Of a DNA stretch of 64,000 nucleotides, positions 34,332 through 44,020 are shown piece after piece. Every line of letters starts with the position of its first letter. Within the stretch, counting starts at the first letter, position 1. The notes beneath the pieces are model-generated. The model did not search any database and was not told the DNA's origin. It was given only the letters and a program-made list of their open reading frames with translations. The DNA comes from Flavobacterium sangjuense (lineage in GTDB: Bacteria > Bacteroidota > Bacteroidia > Flavobacteriales > Flavobacteriaceae). Position numbers and translations under genes: made by a program. The stretch lies in the NCBI RefSeq assembly GCF_004797125.1, contig NZ_CP038810.1, positions 1,550,001 through 1,614,000 on the forward strand, read 5' to 3'.

Positions 34332-35564
34332 ATGTCAAATATTCTTATTTCAACCAAACTTAAAACTACCAATATTGGTAATCAAGCCTTATCTGATGAA
34401 TTGATACTAATGGCACGTGAATTTACCACAGAAAATAATCGATTTAAAGTAACAGGTCGTCCGGTTGGTTTAGATAAATATAAATTTGATTCGTTAGATA
34501 AATTAAATCCTGTTGCACATTTTGAAGGTATAGCTCAAAAAATTGCTGAAAAGGCAAGGAAACTAAAAAAACTTACTTTTGATAATGGAGATTTAGCTAT
34601 TGTAAAGACCAATTTATTAGATGTTGAAGGGAATATAGTTAAAACAGAGAAATTAAGAAGAATCGCTAGAAAAGTGAGAAGATTTTATTATTCATTTTTT
34701 TTATATTCGAAAAAGTATGAAAATAGACTTGCTTTGTATAGCAATATGGATTATTATCTTTATAGTGGCGCTGGTGAAATTGGTTTCTCAGATTTTTTCC
34801 TTCGACAACTATTAGATTTGAGAGTGGCGCAGCTTTTAGGAGTAAAAACATGCGCTATTAATCAATCTGTTGAATTAACAGAAGGTATTGAAAAAGAAAT
34901 TTTGATGCATGTTTATGAAAAAATGCATAAAATTGTGGTTAGGGGTGAAATTTCAAAAACATTGCTTGTGAGTAATAATATTAATCAAAATATTATTACT
35001 GTATGCCCTGATACAGCCTTTAGAAATAAAGTTGAAATCGTACCTAAAAAGACTTTTGATAAAAGCATAGCCTTAAATATCACACCTAAAACATACGATA
35101 AATATAACTATGACACTATAATAAAAAAGTTACTTGAGCATAACTATAAAATAACCTTTGTCAGTAACGACCCGATGGGGGAGAAAGAATTAGCTGAACA
35201 ATTGCATAAAAAATATAATTTCCCTATTATTATTAAATCATTGAATTACAAAGAGTATTCAGAATTTATAAAAGAATTCGATGTTTTGATTAGTTCACGA
35301 TTGCATTCTTGTGAATTGGCATTAACAGCAGGAGTGCCCGTAGTTCCGGTAGAAGGAAATGTACACAAAACTACAGAAGTCCTGAGTTTTGTTGAATACC
35401 CGATTTCGGTAGTAAATGCAAAATCTGATTCTTTTGTAGAAGAGCTATGGGCTAACATACTGTATGTTGAAAATAATTTTATTGCTATTCAAAATTGGAT
35501 ATTGGACAATAGAATGGGCATATCTGAAAATGCTACTAAAAATATTATAAGTGCTTTAGATTAA
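34332..35564 (+). CDS. Polysaccharide pyruvyl transferase family protein
   Basis: 410 residues. The N-terminus (TTNIGNQALSDELI) is the conserved G-N-x-G/A-x-x opening of the WcaK/CsaB family, and the C-terminal part has the ISSRLHSCELALTAGVPVV motif with the conserved Arg-x-His of the GT-B-like PEP-binding domain. Known members transfer pyruvate from phosphoenolpyruvate to a sugar, making a ketal with negative charge; other members are sugar transferases or of unknown function. It sits between two GT2 genes, so it probably decorates the same repeat unit in the cytoplasm. The internal stretch around residues 85-130 is Lys/Arg-rich. Confidence 0.78.
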   Translation: MSNILISTKLKTTNIGNQALSDELILMAREFTTENNRFKVTGRPVGLDKYKFDSLDKLNPVAHFEGIAQKIAEKARKLKKLTFDNGDLAIVKTNLLDVEGNIVKTEKLRRIARKVRRFYYSFFLYSKKYENRLALYSNMDYYLYSGAGEIGFSDFFLRQLLDLRVAQLLGVKTCAINQSVELTEGIEKEILMHVYEKMHKIVVRGEISKTLLVSNNINQNIITVCPDTAFRNKVEIVPKKTFDKSIALNITPKTYDKYNYDTIIKKLLEHNYKITFVSNDPMGEKELAEQLHKKYNFPIIIKSLNYKEYSEFIKEFDVLISSRLHSCELALTAGVPVVPVEGNVHKTTEVLSFVEYPISVVNAKSDSFVEELWANILYVENNFIAIQNWILDNRMGISENATKNIISALD

Positions 35565-35587
35565 ATTAACAAAAAAAAACAGACTCA

Positions 35588-36487
35588 ATGAAATTTGCAG
35601 CATTTATAATGACTTATGAGCGTCCTCAATTGATTTTGGATACTATTAGCAAGTTACTTGAGCAAACTTTGCCACCTGTAAAAATAGTAGTGATTGATAA
35701 CAGCGAAACCACGCTTACTCAAATAAGATTAGAAGAGTTCAATAGTCCAATAGTAGTTTATCATAGGGTTGGATATAATTCAGGACCTTCAGGCGCTGCG
35801 GCAATAGCGCTTAAAATGTTGGCTGATGAAGGTTATGATTGGATTTATTGGGGTGATGATGATGATCCCCCTCAGCATTCGAGAATTTTCGAACAGTTAC
35901 TGGATTTAGCTCAATCACTTCCTTATTGTGGATCTGTAGGCTGTGTAGGGCATTTTTTCGATCCTAAAAAAGGAATTATAAATAGAGTTCCTAATATTCA
36001 GCTTCAAGGGAAAGGACACATAGAAGTTGATACAATAGCTGGAGGTATGACTAAAATAGTAAATGGGAAAATGATTAGAGAATATGACATTTTACCAGAA
36101 AAGGAATTTTTTTTTGGGTTTGAAGATTTAGATATTGATTTAAAAATTCAAAAAGCAGGATTTCATCTATACGTAGATAAAGAAATATATCTAAATGGGA
36201 GAATAAAAAGTGGGAAGATAAATTTGCACGTCAGAAAGATCAATAAGCCTACTCTTCAAACACTTTGGCGTGAATATTATTCTATTAGAAATTTAATGTA
36301 TATTTTTTGGAGAAATAAATTATATAGTGCTTTTTTAAGAATTTTAGTAGTCAAATCACTAAAGATGGTTTTTAATTTTAGATATTCATTCGCTATTGGA
36401 TGTTATACAACAAAAATTACATTATTGGCTTTTGCACATTTTTTTCAGGGAAAAATGGGATTACGGGTTAAACCTTTGAAAAAGTAA
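35588..36487 (+). CDS. GT2 family glycosyltransferase, GlfT-like subgroup
   Basis: 299 residues. The N-terminus AAFIMTYERPQLI and the run of four Asp at 90-93 (WGDDDDPP) mark a GT2 enzyme; the DDDxP context resembles galactofuranosyl/rhamnosyl-transferase-like GT2 proteins, but the donor is not determined. The GFEDLDIDLKIQKAGF segment supplies the usual ED acid motif and catalytic base. The C-terminal 70 residues are Arg-rich and hydrophobic, suggesting peripheral membrane contact. It is the last gene before a 70-bp gap, where a new transcription unit may begin. Confidence 0.82.
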   Translation: MKFAAFIMTYERPQLILDTISKLLEQTLPPVKIVVIDNSETTLTQIRLEEFNSPIVVYHRVGYNSGPSGAAAIALKMLADEGYDWIYWGDDDDPPQHSRIFEQLLDLAQSLPYCGSVGCVGHFFDPKKGIINRVPNIQLQGKGHIEVDTIAGGMTKIVNGKMIREYDILPEKEFFFGFEDLDIDLKIQKAGFHLYVDKEIYLNGRIKSGKINLHVRKINKPTLQTLWREYYSIRNLMYIFWRNKLYSAFLRILVVKSLKMVFNFRYSFAIGCYTTKITLLAFAHFFQGKMGLRVKPLKK

Positions 36488-36557
36488 TTAATTTTAATTT
36501 TATGCTGAGCTGAGTATTTACTTTTTTTAAAACCTTTATAAAAAAAATCGATAATAA

Positions 36558-37562
36558 ATGAAAATATTAGTAACCGGAGCCGCCGGATTTATCGGAATGC
36601 ATACTGCTGCTAAAATGGCTGCCGATGGTCATCGAGTCATCGGGTTAGATAATATTAATTCCTATTATGAAACACAGTTAAAGTTTGACCGTTTATTGCA
36701 ATTGGGCATTGAAAAAGAAGATATTCGCTACAACAGCAAAGTATCAGGTTTACCCAATTTTGAATTCATCGAACTCGATATTCAGGATGCCGGAAATCTA
36801 AATACCCTGTTTGCCAGAGAAAATTTTGATTGTATCATTCATTTGGCTGCTCAAGCTGGGGTTCGTTATTCCATTACTAATCCAAGAGATTACATTGACA
36901 ATAACATCATTGGATTTTTCAATATTTTGGAAGCTTGTAGGCAATTCAGTATCAATCATTTGATTTTTGCTTCAAGTTCTTCGGTTTATGGAAATTCTGA
37001 CGATGTGCCATTTTCAGAAAATCAAAAGACAGATGCCCCGGTAAGTTTTTATGCCGCGACCAAAAAAAGTAACGAGGTGATGGCACATGCCTATTCGGAT
37101 TTGTATAAAATAAAAATTACCGGCTTAAGGTTCTTTACTGTATATGGCCCTTGGGGTCGACCTGATATGGCGCCTGTACTTTTCGCCAAAGCGGGAGTTA
37201 ATAAAAAGCCTATTAAGATTTTTAATAATGGTAATCAAAGCAGGGATTTTACATACATTGATGATATTGTTGAAGGTATTAAAATAGTTGCAGAAAACTC
37301 AAAAGACATTGAAAATTACAAAATTTTAAACATTGGAAAAGGGGCTCCGGACTTATTAATGGATTTTGTAACTACTTTGGGAAAAGAGCTTAATGTGGAT
37401 TTTATTTACGATTTTCAACCTGCTCAGAAAGGCGATGTTATAGCAACTTTTGCCAATACTAAGGCATTGGAAAACCTAGGTTACAAACCTAAGACTTCTT
37501 TATTTGACGGTATTCATGAATTTGTAGACTGGTTTAAAAAATATTATAAAATAGCTCGATGA
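36558..37562 (+). CDS. UDP-glucuronate 4-epimerase-like NAD-dependent epimerase
   Basis: 334 residues, extended SDR fold. NAD-binding GAAGFIG is at residues 7-13, the catalytic Tyr-x3-Lys is Y165/K169 (YAATK), and Ser residues in FASSSSVYG complete the triad. The LDNINSYYETQLKFDRL signature and the RFFTVYGPWGRPDMAP block are characteristic of UDP-glucuronate 4-epimerases (LpsL/Cap1J group), which interconvert UDP-GlcA and UDP-GalA in the cytoplasm. This predicts galacturonic acid or a derivative in the glycan. UDP-glucose dehydrogenase is not in the window. Three bases separate the stop from the next ATG. Confidence 0.88.
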   Translation: MKILVTGAAGFIGMHTAAKMAADGHRVIGLDNINSYYETQLKFDRLLQLGIEKEDIRYNSKVSGLPNFEFIELDIQDAGNLNTLFARENFDCIIHLAAQAGVRYSITNPRDYIDNNIIGFFNILEACRQFSINHLIFASSSSVYGNSDDVPFSENQKTDAPVSFYAATKKSNEVMAHAYSDLYKIKITGLRFFTVYGPWGRPDMAPVLFAKAGVNKKPIKIFNNGNQSRDFTYIDDIVEGIKIVAENSKDIENYKILNIGKGAPDLLMDFVTTLGKELNVDFIYDFQPAQKGDVIATFANTKALENLGYKPKTSLFDGIHEFVDWFKKYYKIAR

Positions 37563-37565
37563 TTG

Positions 37566-38720
37566 ATGGGTAAAATTAAAATCGTTTATATAATAGATAC
37601 TTTGCAAACGGGAGGAGCAGAGAAAAGCTTGGTGGATATTGCCATTAATAACAACTATTTTGATTGTGTTTTTATTACAATTTACAAGGGCGATTTTTTG
37701 GTTAAAATTCTCGAAGCACATAATATAAAAGTGTATTCTCTAAATATTGCTACTCGTTATTCTTTTTCTGAAGCGGTGGATAAATTAATTCCGTTACTAC
37801 ATGAAATCAACCCAGATGTAATACATTCAACCTTATTCCGGTCAGATATAATAGCACGTAGGTTAAAGAAACATTTTAAAATCCCTTTGATTAATAGTTT
37901 TGTAAATAACTCCTATACTAATGATCGATATTCCAAATTATCATTGACCGCAAAGCTGAAATTATATTTGGTTCAATGTTATGATATGATTACCGCCCAA
38001 AAGGTAGATTGTTTTATTTCTAATTCAGAAACTATTAAACTCTCTAACGCAAAGGCACTAAGAATTAATCTGGATAAAATAAAAGTAATTTACAGGGGAA
38101 GAAATTCTATTCTTTTTGATAATATTTCTGCAGATGTGGTTAAACAACTTAAAATCAAGCTTCAATTGGAGGGTAAAACTGTTTTTTTGAATGTCAGTAG
38201 ACTACTCGACAGAAAAGGTCAGTTGGATTTGATTACTGCTTTTAGAGAGGTAAACAAGATAAATCCAGAGACAGTGTTGCTAATTGCCGGAGAAGGTAGT
38301 TATCGTTCTGAACTAGAAACCGCCATAAATGAATTTGGTTTAGAAAAGAGTGTTTTGCTTTTAGGAAATAGGGAGGATATTCCTGTTTTGTTGAAAATGG
38401 CAGATTTTTTTGTTTTTCCTAGTTATTATGAAGGATTGCCAGGAGCCTTAATTGAAGCGATGATGGCTGAAAAAATAATTATTTGCTCAGATATTCCGGA
38501 AAATAAAGAATGTGCAACAATAAATGAAGTAATTTTTTTTAGCAAAGGCGATATCGGAGATTTAAAGCTGAAAATGAGAGAAGTGATTATGAATGCTGAA
38601 CAGTATTCTGATAAAGGAAAAGCAGCAAAACAATTAGCAAATCAAAAATTTGATATAAACAAAGTGGTAGAATACTATCATCAGACCTACAATGAACTAA
38701 TTCAATCACATTCAAAATGA
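37566..38720 (+). CDS. GT4 family glycosyltransferase
   Basis: 384 residues from ATG 37566; a TTG just before it in frame (37563) is less likely. GT-B retaining enzyme: TLQTGGAEKSLVDI in the N-terminal domain, the FLNVSRLLDRKGQ hinge that starts the C-terminal donor-binding domain, and the E-x7-E motif in YEGLPGALIEAM. It is expected to add a sugar to the lipid-linked oligosaccharide; donor unknown. It overlaps the next gene by ATGA. Confidence 0.87.
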   Translation: MGKIKIVYIIDTLQTGGAEKSLVDIAINNNYFDCVFITIYKGDFLVKILEAHNIKVYSLNIATRYSFSEAVDKLIPLLHEINPDVIHSTLFRSDIIARRLKKHFKIPLINSFVNNSYTNDRYSKLSLTAKLKLYLVQCYDMITAQKVDCFISNSETIKLSNAKALRINLDKIKVIYRGRNSILFDNISADVVKQLKIKLQLEGKTVFLNVSRLLDRKGQLDLITAFREVNKINPETVLLIAGEGSYRSELETAINEFGLEKSVLLLGNREDIPVLLKMADFFVFPSYYEGLPGALIEAMMAEKIIICSDIPENKECATINEVIFFSKGDIGDLKLKMREVIMNAEQYSDKGKAAKQLANQKFDINKVVEYYHQTYNELIQSHSK

Positions 38721-39817
38721 AAATTCTACAAATTATTCAAAAACCTCAATTTCGAGGGGCCGAAATATTTGCTTGTCAGCTAAGTGAACAACTACAACAA
38801 TTAGGACATACTGTAGATGTGATTTTTTTGTCAGGAAGTAGAAGGGAAGTTTTACCCTTTAATAATCTTAATTTTTTGCACTTAGAAGCCGATTTAACTA
38901 AAAGATTTTGGGATTTCAAAGCCTATAAGAAATTAGCAACTATTATAAAAAATGGTCACTATGATATAGTTCAAGCCAATGCATCAGATACCTTAAAATA
39001 TGCCGCTCTATCTAAGTTTTTTTATAGGTGGAATCAGCCTTTGGTGTTTAGGAATGCTAATAAAATAAGTGACTTTCTTACCTCATTGCCCAAAAAATGG
39101 ATAAATTCCTTTTTTATTAATACTACTCAATTAATCGCTTCTGTAAGTGATTTATGTAAATTAGATTTTCAAAACCAATTTCCCAAATATACTAAGTCAG
39201 TTTTATCTTTACCAATAGGTGTAAGTGTTGAAAGTAAGCCTTATTCTAGTTGGGAAGAAGCTAAGTTGAGTTTCACAGCTGACCAAGATATTTGGATTCA
39301 TGTAGGCAGTTTTGTCCCAGAGAAAAATCATATGGGATTAATTGAAATTTTTAATGAATTCAGTAAAAAGTTTAACAATCAGCATTTAATTTTAATAGGA
39401 AGTGGTAAACTATACCCTTCTGTTTTGAAATATGTTGAAGATAATCAGATAACGAATATTCATTTCTTAGGAAAAAGAAATGATGTAACTAAGATTTTAC
39501 CCTTATGTGAAGGTCTACTCTTGCCAAGCCATATAGAAGGATTGCCAGGTGTGATATTAGAAGCAATGATGTCTAAAATTGCTGTTGTAGCTTATAATGT
39601 AGGAGGTGTTTCTGAAGTAGTTAATGAAAAAACAGGTTATTTGATTAATAAAAACAATAAGCATTCTTTTGTTGATGCTATGATAAATATAAAAGAGAAA
39701 AAGACTCTTGAAAAGATTCAAAATGGATTTCAATTAGTAAAAGAAGAATTTTCAAATGAAATAATTGCAAAGAAATTTGAAGTTGCTTATTACAATTTGC
39801 TAAATGGGAAAAATTAA
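38717..39817 (+). CDS. GT4 family glycosyltransferase
   Basis: 366 residues. GT-B fold: ILQIIQKPQFRGAEIFACQL at the N-terminus in place of the more usual GGAE loop, the WIHVGSFVPEKNH donor-domain entry, and E-x7-E in IEGLPGVILEAM. Cytoplasmic sugar transfer to the growing glycan is expected. It is linked to its neighbours by a 4-bp overlap upstream and a 14-bp overlap downstream, so the three GT4 genes here are translated together. Confidence 0.85.
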   Translation: MKILQIIQKPQFRGAEIFACQLSEQLQQLGHTVDVIFLSGSRREVLPFNNLNFLHLEADLTKRFWDFKAYKKLATIIKNGHYDIVQANASDTLKYAALSKFFYRWNQPLVFRNANKISDFLTSLPKKWINSFFINTTQLIASVSDLCKLDFQNQFPKYTKSVLSLPIGVSVESKPYSSWEEAKLSFTADQDIWIHVGSFVPEKNHMGLIEIFNEFSKKFNNQHLILIGSGKLYPSVLKYVEDNQITNIHFLGKRNDVTKILPLCEGLLLPSHIEGLPGVILEAMMSKIAVVAYNVGGVSEVVNEKTGYLINKNNKHSFVDAMINIKEKKTLEKIQNGFQLVKEEFSNEIIAKKFEVAYYNLLNGKN

Positions 39818-40919
39818 AGTACTCCATATCATAAAATCTTTAGGCCGTGGTGGTGCAGAAATGTTACTGCCCGAAACCTTGAAAGTGCATGATACTTCTA
39901 TGTTTGAGTTTCATTATATTTATTTTTTGCCCTGGAAAAATCAAATGGTTGAAGCCATAGAAAATTCTGGTGGGAAAGTAACTTGTTTTGCTGCTAAAAA
40001 TAATATTCAATTGATTTTTCAATATCCCAAGATTGTAAAATATTGTAAAGAAAATGAGATTCAACTCATACATGCTCATTTGCCTTGGGCAGGATTTGTG
40101 AGCCGACTGGTTCATCGATTAACCAAAATCCCAACCTTATATACTGAACACAATCTTCAAGAGCGGTATCATTTTGTAACCCGTTATCTCAATCAATTTA
40201 GTTTTAATTCTCAAACATTGGCTATAGGTGTTTCTGAAGATGTTACTCAGTCTATTCAAAAAAAAATTGCGCCTTCCATACAGGTAAAAACTATTTTGAA
40301 TGGTGTGAATACAGAAAGTTTTAAGCGAAATACACAAACAGAAGGAAAAGATATACGACAATTGTTTCAAATCCAAAATGATGATTTTGTTGTTGGAACC
40401 GTTGCTGTTTTCAGATTTCAAAAACGCTTGGATAAATGGCTCGAAATCATGTCGGTCGCCATCGCTAAAAACCCAAAGATTAAAGGTATTATTGTTGGTG
40501 CCGGACCTTTAGAAGAAGAATTTAAAGCAAAACACCAAGAACTTCACCTAGAAGGGAAAGTTTTTTTTGCCGGTTTGCAAACCAATGTTAAACCCTATTA
40601 TGATGCCATGGATGTTTTTATGATGTCATCATCTTTTGAAGGATTACCAATCGCTTTATTGGAAGCGATGAGCATGGAATGTGCTATTGTTTCTACGGAT
40701 GCCGGTGGTATTAAAGAGGTTATTCGATCAAATGAGGACGGATTGATTGTAGCTGTTGACCGATGGCAATTACTTTCCGATTCTGTTTTGGCCTTGAGCC
40801 AGGACAATCAAAAACTTGCCTTATACCAATCTAATGCCCGAAAAAGAGCAGTAGATAGTTTTAGTATTAATGCTATGGTGAAAGAGTTAGAATCTTATTA
40901 TTCAACTTATTCATTATGA
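39804..40919 (+). CDS. GT4 family glycosyltransferase
   Basis: 371 residues. LHIIKSLGRGGAEMLLPETL is the acceptor-side Gly-rich loop, VGTVAVFRFQKRLD opens the donor domain, and FEGLPIALLEAM carries the E-x7-E motif. It resembles GT4 enzymes of capsule and O-antigen loci; the donor sugar is not predictable. The gene overlaps the previous one by 14 bp and the next by ATGA. Compared with the preceding GT4 gene it has longer blocks of less AT-rich codons, hinting at a different origin. Confidence 0.86.
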   Translation: MGKIKVLHIIKSLGRGGAEMLLPETLKVHDTSMFEFHYIYFLPWKNQMVEAIENSGGKVTCFAAKNNIQLIFQYPKIVKYCKENEIQLIHAHLPWAGFVSRLVHRLTKIPTLYTEHNLQERYHFVTRYLNQFSFNSQTLAIGVSEDVTQSIQKKIAPSIQVKTILNGVNTESFKRNTQTEGKDIRQLFQIQNDDFVVGTVAVFRFQKRLDKWLEIMSVAIAKNPKIKGIIVGAGPLEEEFKAKHQELHLEGKVFFAGLQTNVKPYYDAMDVFMMSSSFEGLPIALLEAMSMECAIVSTDAGGIKEVIRSNEDGLIVAVDRWQLLSDSVLALSQDNQKLALYQSNARKRAVDSFSINAMVKELESYYSTYSL

Positions 40920-41857
40920 TTGTTAGAAAATCAGAATCCTCGGATAAATCAGCTATGATTGACTTGCTCAAATTGAGTTTGGGTGAAGGCATTTTAAAAA
41001 AATCTGAACAAGTTTGGAATTATAAGCATGAACAAAATCCTTTTGGTGCTTCCTATGTTTTACTTGGTTTCGAAGAAACGGTATTGATTGGAATAAGAGC
41101 TTTTATGCAATGGCGTTGGCAAAAAGGAGAACAGATTTGGACAGCGTATCGAGCGGTTGATACAGCCACTCATCCTAATCACCAAGGAAAAGGAATCTTT
41201 AAAAAGTTAACTTTACAAGCCTTGGACGATGTAGCTCAAAAAAGTGAGTGTTTTATTTTTAATACACCCAATGAGAAAAGTAGGCCTGGTTATCTGAAAA
41301 TGGGTTGGGAAATTATTGAAGCTATTCCAATTGCGATAGTGCCGGTTCCATTCTATGCTATTTCGAATTTATTTTCCCAAAAATTAGAAGTAGAACATAT
41401 TATTTCTCCATCCAGATTGGATGAGATTTGTACATTTCATAATAACAGATTATCAAAAAAAAATGGCATCTTTACACCTAAATCAGCAGCCTATTTAAAA
41501 TGGAGGTATGAAGATAATCCGATGCAGGATTATACTGTTTTTTCTAATGATGATTGGTATTTGGCTCTCTATTGCAAAAAGCATCGTTTTTTTAATGAAC
41601 TTAGAATAGGGGATATAATCAGTGCTAATCCTTCTTTAGATTGCCGTTTGATACGAAAAACGATTATGCAATTTGCTTTCAAGAATAAGTGTTTGATAGT
41701 CACAGTAGCCGATAAAAGTTTGTTTGGACTTCGATTTTTCGGTAAGTTCGGACCAAAACTCACGTTCAAACCTTTAACAAAAGATACAGTATTTATTAAG
41801 AGTGCTATGGATATTAAAAATTGGAACTATAACTTAGGTGATTTAGAATTGTTTTAG
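40916..41857 (+). CDS. GNAT-family N-acetyltransferase-like protein
   Basis: 313 residues. The GNAT acetyl-CoA pyrophosphate-binding loop is visible as HPNHQGKGIFKKL (about residues 83-95), following an AYRAVDTAT beta strand, and the gene continues with a second, less conserved half (YLKWRYEDNP). Proteins like this occur in Bacteroidetes polysaccharide loci and probably acylate an amino sugar or an intermediate, but substrate and donor are unknown. Not a membrane O-acetyltransferase. It overlaps the GT4 gene upstream by 4 bp and abuts the Wzy-like gene. Confidence 0.72.
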   Translation: MIVRKSESSDKSAMIDLLKLSLGEGILKKSEQVWNYKHEQNPFGASYVLLGFEETVLIGIRAFMQWRWQKGEQIWTAYRAVDTATHPNHQGKGIFKKLTLQALDDVAQKSECFIFNTPNEKSRPGYLKMGWEIIEAIPIAIVPVPFYAISNLFSQKLEVEHIISPSRLDEICTFHNNRLSKKNGIFTPKSAAYLKWRYEDNPMQDYTVFSNDDWYLALYCKKHRFFNELRIGDIISANPSLDCRLIRKTIMQFAFKNKCLIVTVADKSLFGLRFFGKFGPKLTFKPLTKDTVFIKSAMDIKNWNYNLGDLELF

Positions 41858-43057
41858 ATGATTGATTTTATAATTGTATTTATACTGCTTTTGGTAGTAA
41901 CCCAAAAACTTTTAGCGAGTTTGTCAAAGAAGTTTGCTTTTTTTGACAAATCACTAATGCAGAAACTATATTGGTATCATCTATTTTTTTTTGGTATTTA
42001 TTATCTCTACACCTTATATAATCCTTCAGATTCCAAACAGTATTACCTTGTTGCTCAAAATGCAGGTGAAGAATGGTCACTTTTTTTTGAGTCAGGAACC
42101 AAGTTTGTAAGTTTTGTGGCTATTCCCTTTGTATCTATGGGATTTTCCTATTTAACCATGATGTTGGTTTGTTCCTGGTTTGGGTATATTGGATTTGTTT
42201 ATGCCTATCTTTATTTTAGGGAGAATATCCCAATTGATATTAAAATATTCAAAAGATACAATCTATTGACAGTGTTGCTTTTTTTGCCCAATATGCACTT
42301 TTGGACAGTTTCTTTAGGAAAAGGGTCTCTCATTTTTATGGGATTAATGCTTTTTACCTATGCGGTTAAGTTTCCTCAAAAGAGAATTGTCACATTGTTG
42401 ATTGGTGGTTTCTTTGTGTATATGGTTAGGCCACACGTAATGCTTTTTGTTTTAGTTGGTGTTATGATAGGTTTGCTAACCGGTCGGGGAAAATTGACAA
42501 CGGGTGTTAAAATATTGATTTTAGCAATGTCCTTAGGGTTTTTATTTGCGGCTAGTAATTCTATTTTAGCGGTTGCTAAATTAGAAAATTCAGAAAACGT
42601 AGTAGATGATTTCGAACAGTTCTCCGAAAAAAGATCTGTCGGTCTTTCTGAATCTGCCGGTTCCGGAGTTGATATGAGTAGTTATGCTTTGCCCTTTAAG
42701 TTTTTTACCTTTTGGTTCCGTCCTTTATTTATTGATTCTCCGAGTTTACTGGGTGTTTTTAGTTCACTGGAAAATTTAATTTACTTATTGCTTTTTGCGA
42801 AAATCTTGAATAGAGGTTTTATTCGTTTTATTCGAAAGGCACCCTATATGGTTAAAATGTCGGCTATAGTTTTCTTATTGACTTCTTTCGCCATGACATT
42901 TGTAATGTCTAACTTAGGGATTATTATGCGTCAGAAATCGATGGTTATGTATTTTGGTTTTTTTGTTATTTATTACTTTTTGGCACAAAAAGAATTTAAT
43001 AAAAGACAACAACAAAAGCAAAGAGCGTATGAAATGGCCTTAATTCCTAATCCATGA
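41858..43057 (+). CDS. Wzy-like polytopic membrane protein, copy A
   Basis: 399 residues with about 9-11 hydrophobic segments. A large polar segment (ENSENVVDDFEQFSEKRS, about residues 243-275) would be the periplasmic loop seen in O-antigen polymerases. It shares FLPN.HFWT.SLGK..L.F.G, a RPHV motif and a KFF.F.FRPLF.DS block with the protein encoded at 44021, so they are paralogs. Wzy polymerases join lipid-linked repeat units at the periplasmic face. Assignment as polymerase is inferred from topology and context. The gene follows directly on the previous stop and overlaps the deacetylase gene by ATGA. Confidence 0.68.
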   Translation: MIDFIIVFILLLVVTQKLLASLSKKFAFFDKSLMQKLYWYHLFFFGIYYLYTLYNPSDSKQYYLVAQNAGEEWSLFFESGTKFVSFVAIPFVSMGFSYLTMMLVCSWFGYIGFVYAYLYFRENIPIDIKIFKRYNLLTVLLFLPNMHFWTVSLGKGSLIFMGLMLFTYAVKFPQKRIVTLLIGGFFVYMVRPHVMLFVLVGVMIGLLTGRGKLTTGVKILILAMSLGFLFAASNSILAVAKLENSENVVDDFEQFSEKRSVGLSESAGSGVDMSSYALPFKFFTFWFRPLFIDSPSLLGVFSSLENLIYLLLFAKILNRGFIRFIRKAPYMVKMSAIVFLLTSFAMTFVMSNLGIIMRQKSMVMYFGFFVIYYFLAQKEFNKRQQQKQRAYEMALIPNP

Positions 43058-44016
43058 AAAAAGGAGCTTTAGTAATCTCACTTGATTTTGAATTGGTATG
43101 GGGCATTTTTGACCATATCCAAATTAATGATAAAGTAGCTTATTTTGATAACACTTTAGCTGCTATTCCTCAAATGCTGGCACTCTTTGAAAAGAATAAT
43201 ATTAATGTAACCTGGGCTACGGTAGGAATGCTTTTTAACGAAAACTGGGATGAATGGAATGCCAATATACCGGCAGTTATTCCAAGCTATGATAATCAAA
43301 ATTTAAATCCATATAATTATGGATTGCAACATCAAAAAAGTGGATTCGATCGATTTTTTTTTGCTCCCAATCTGATTAAAGAAATCAATAGTGTCAAAGG
43401 ACAGGAAATTGGAACGCATACCTATTCCCATTATTATTGTTTAGAGAAAGGGCAAACGATTGAACAGTTTGATGCTGATTTGGCGCAGGCCATAAAAATG
43501 GCAAAAAATTTTAGTGTTGACTTGCGTTCACTAGTTTTTCCAAGAAATCAATACAATAGTGCGTATTTGGATATTTGCTCAAAACATCAAATAGAAACCG
43601 TTAGAACCAACCCAGATTCCTGGTATTGGGATACTACAAAATCGGAAACCTTTGTTTCAAAATTAGCCCGTACCGGTGATGCCTATTTGCCAATTGGAAA
43701 AAAATCATATTCAAAAGATTCGATATCAAATGATAAAGTCATTGGTCAGTCAGCAAGTCGATTTTTAAGACCACAACACCAATTTGAGTTTTTAAATAGC
43801 ACAAGGTTGGCCCGAATTAAAAATGAAATACTTCATGCTGCCAAAAACGGAGAAGTCTATCATTTATGGTGGCATCCGCACAATTTTGGTATAGCTACTG
43901 ATGAAGCCATTAAAACTTTGAAAGCTATTATAAGTGTTTTTAATCAGTGTAGAGATGAGTATGGTATGGAAAGTCTGACCATGAAACAACTTAGTGACGC
44001 ACGTTCGGCGATTTAA
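43054..44016 (+). CDS. Polysaccharide deacetylase (NodB/CE4-like) family protein
   Basis: 320 residues, no signal peptide. The catalytic base Asp is D11 in SLDFEL and the metal ligands are H122 and H126 in GTHTYSH; FPRNQYN and HLWWHPHNFG supply further conserved motifs. CE4-type enzymes remove N-acetyl groups from sugars; the lack of an export signal suggests a cytoplasmic nucleotide- or lipid-linked substrate, as for other members inside glycan loci. It is placed between two paralogous Wzy-like genes and overlaps the first by 4 bp. Confidence 0.82.
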   Translation: MKKGALVISLDFELVWGIFDHIQINDKVAYFDNTLAAIPQMLALFEKNNINVTWATVGMLFNENWDEWNANIPAVIPSYDNQNLNPYNYGLQHQKSGFDRFFFAPNLIKEINSVKGQEIGTHTYSHYYCLEKGQTIEQFDADLAQAIKMAKNFSVDLRSLVFPRNQYNSAYLDICSKHQIETVRTNPDSWYWDTTKSETFVSKLARTGDAYLPIGKKSYSKDSISNDKVIGQSASRFLRPQHQFEFLNSTRLARIKNEILHAAKNGEVYHLWWHPHNFGIATDEAIKTLKAIISVFNQCRDEYGMESLTMKQLSDARSAI

Positions 44017-44020
44017 TATC

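Noticed and set aside
36488..36557. Promoter before the UDP-glucuronate epimerase gene
   Set aside because: The gap is AT-rich, but I found no TAnnTTTG with a suitably spaced TTG, so no site is reported.
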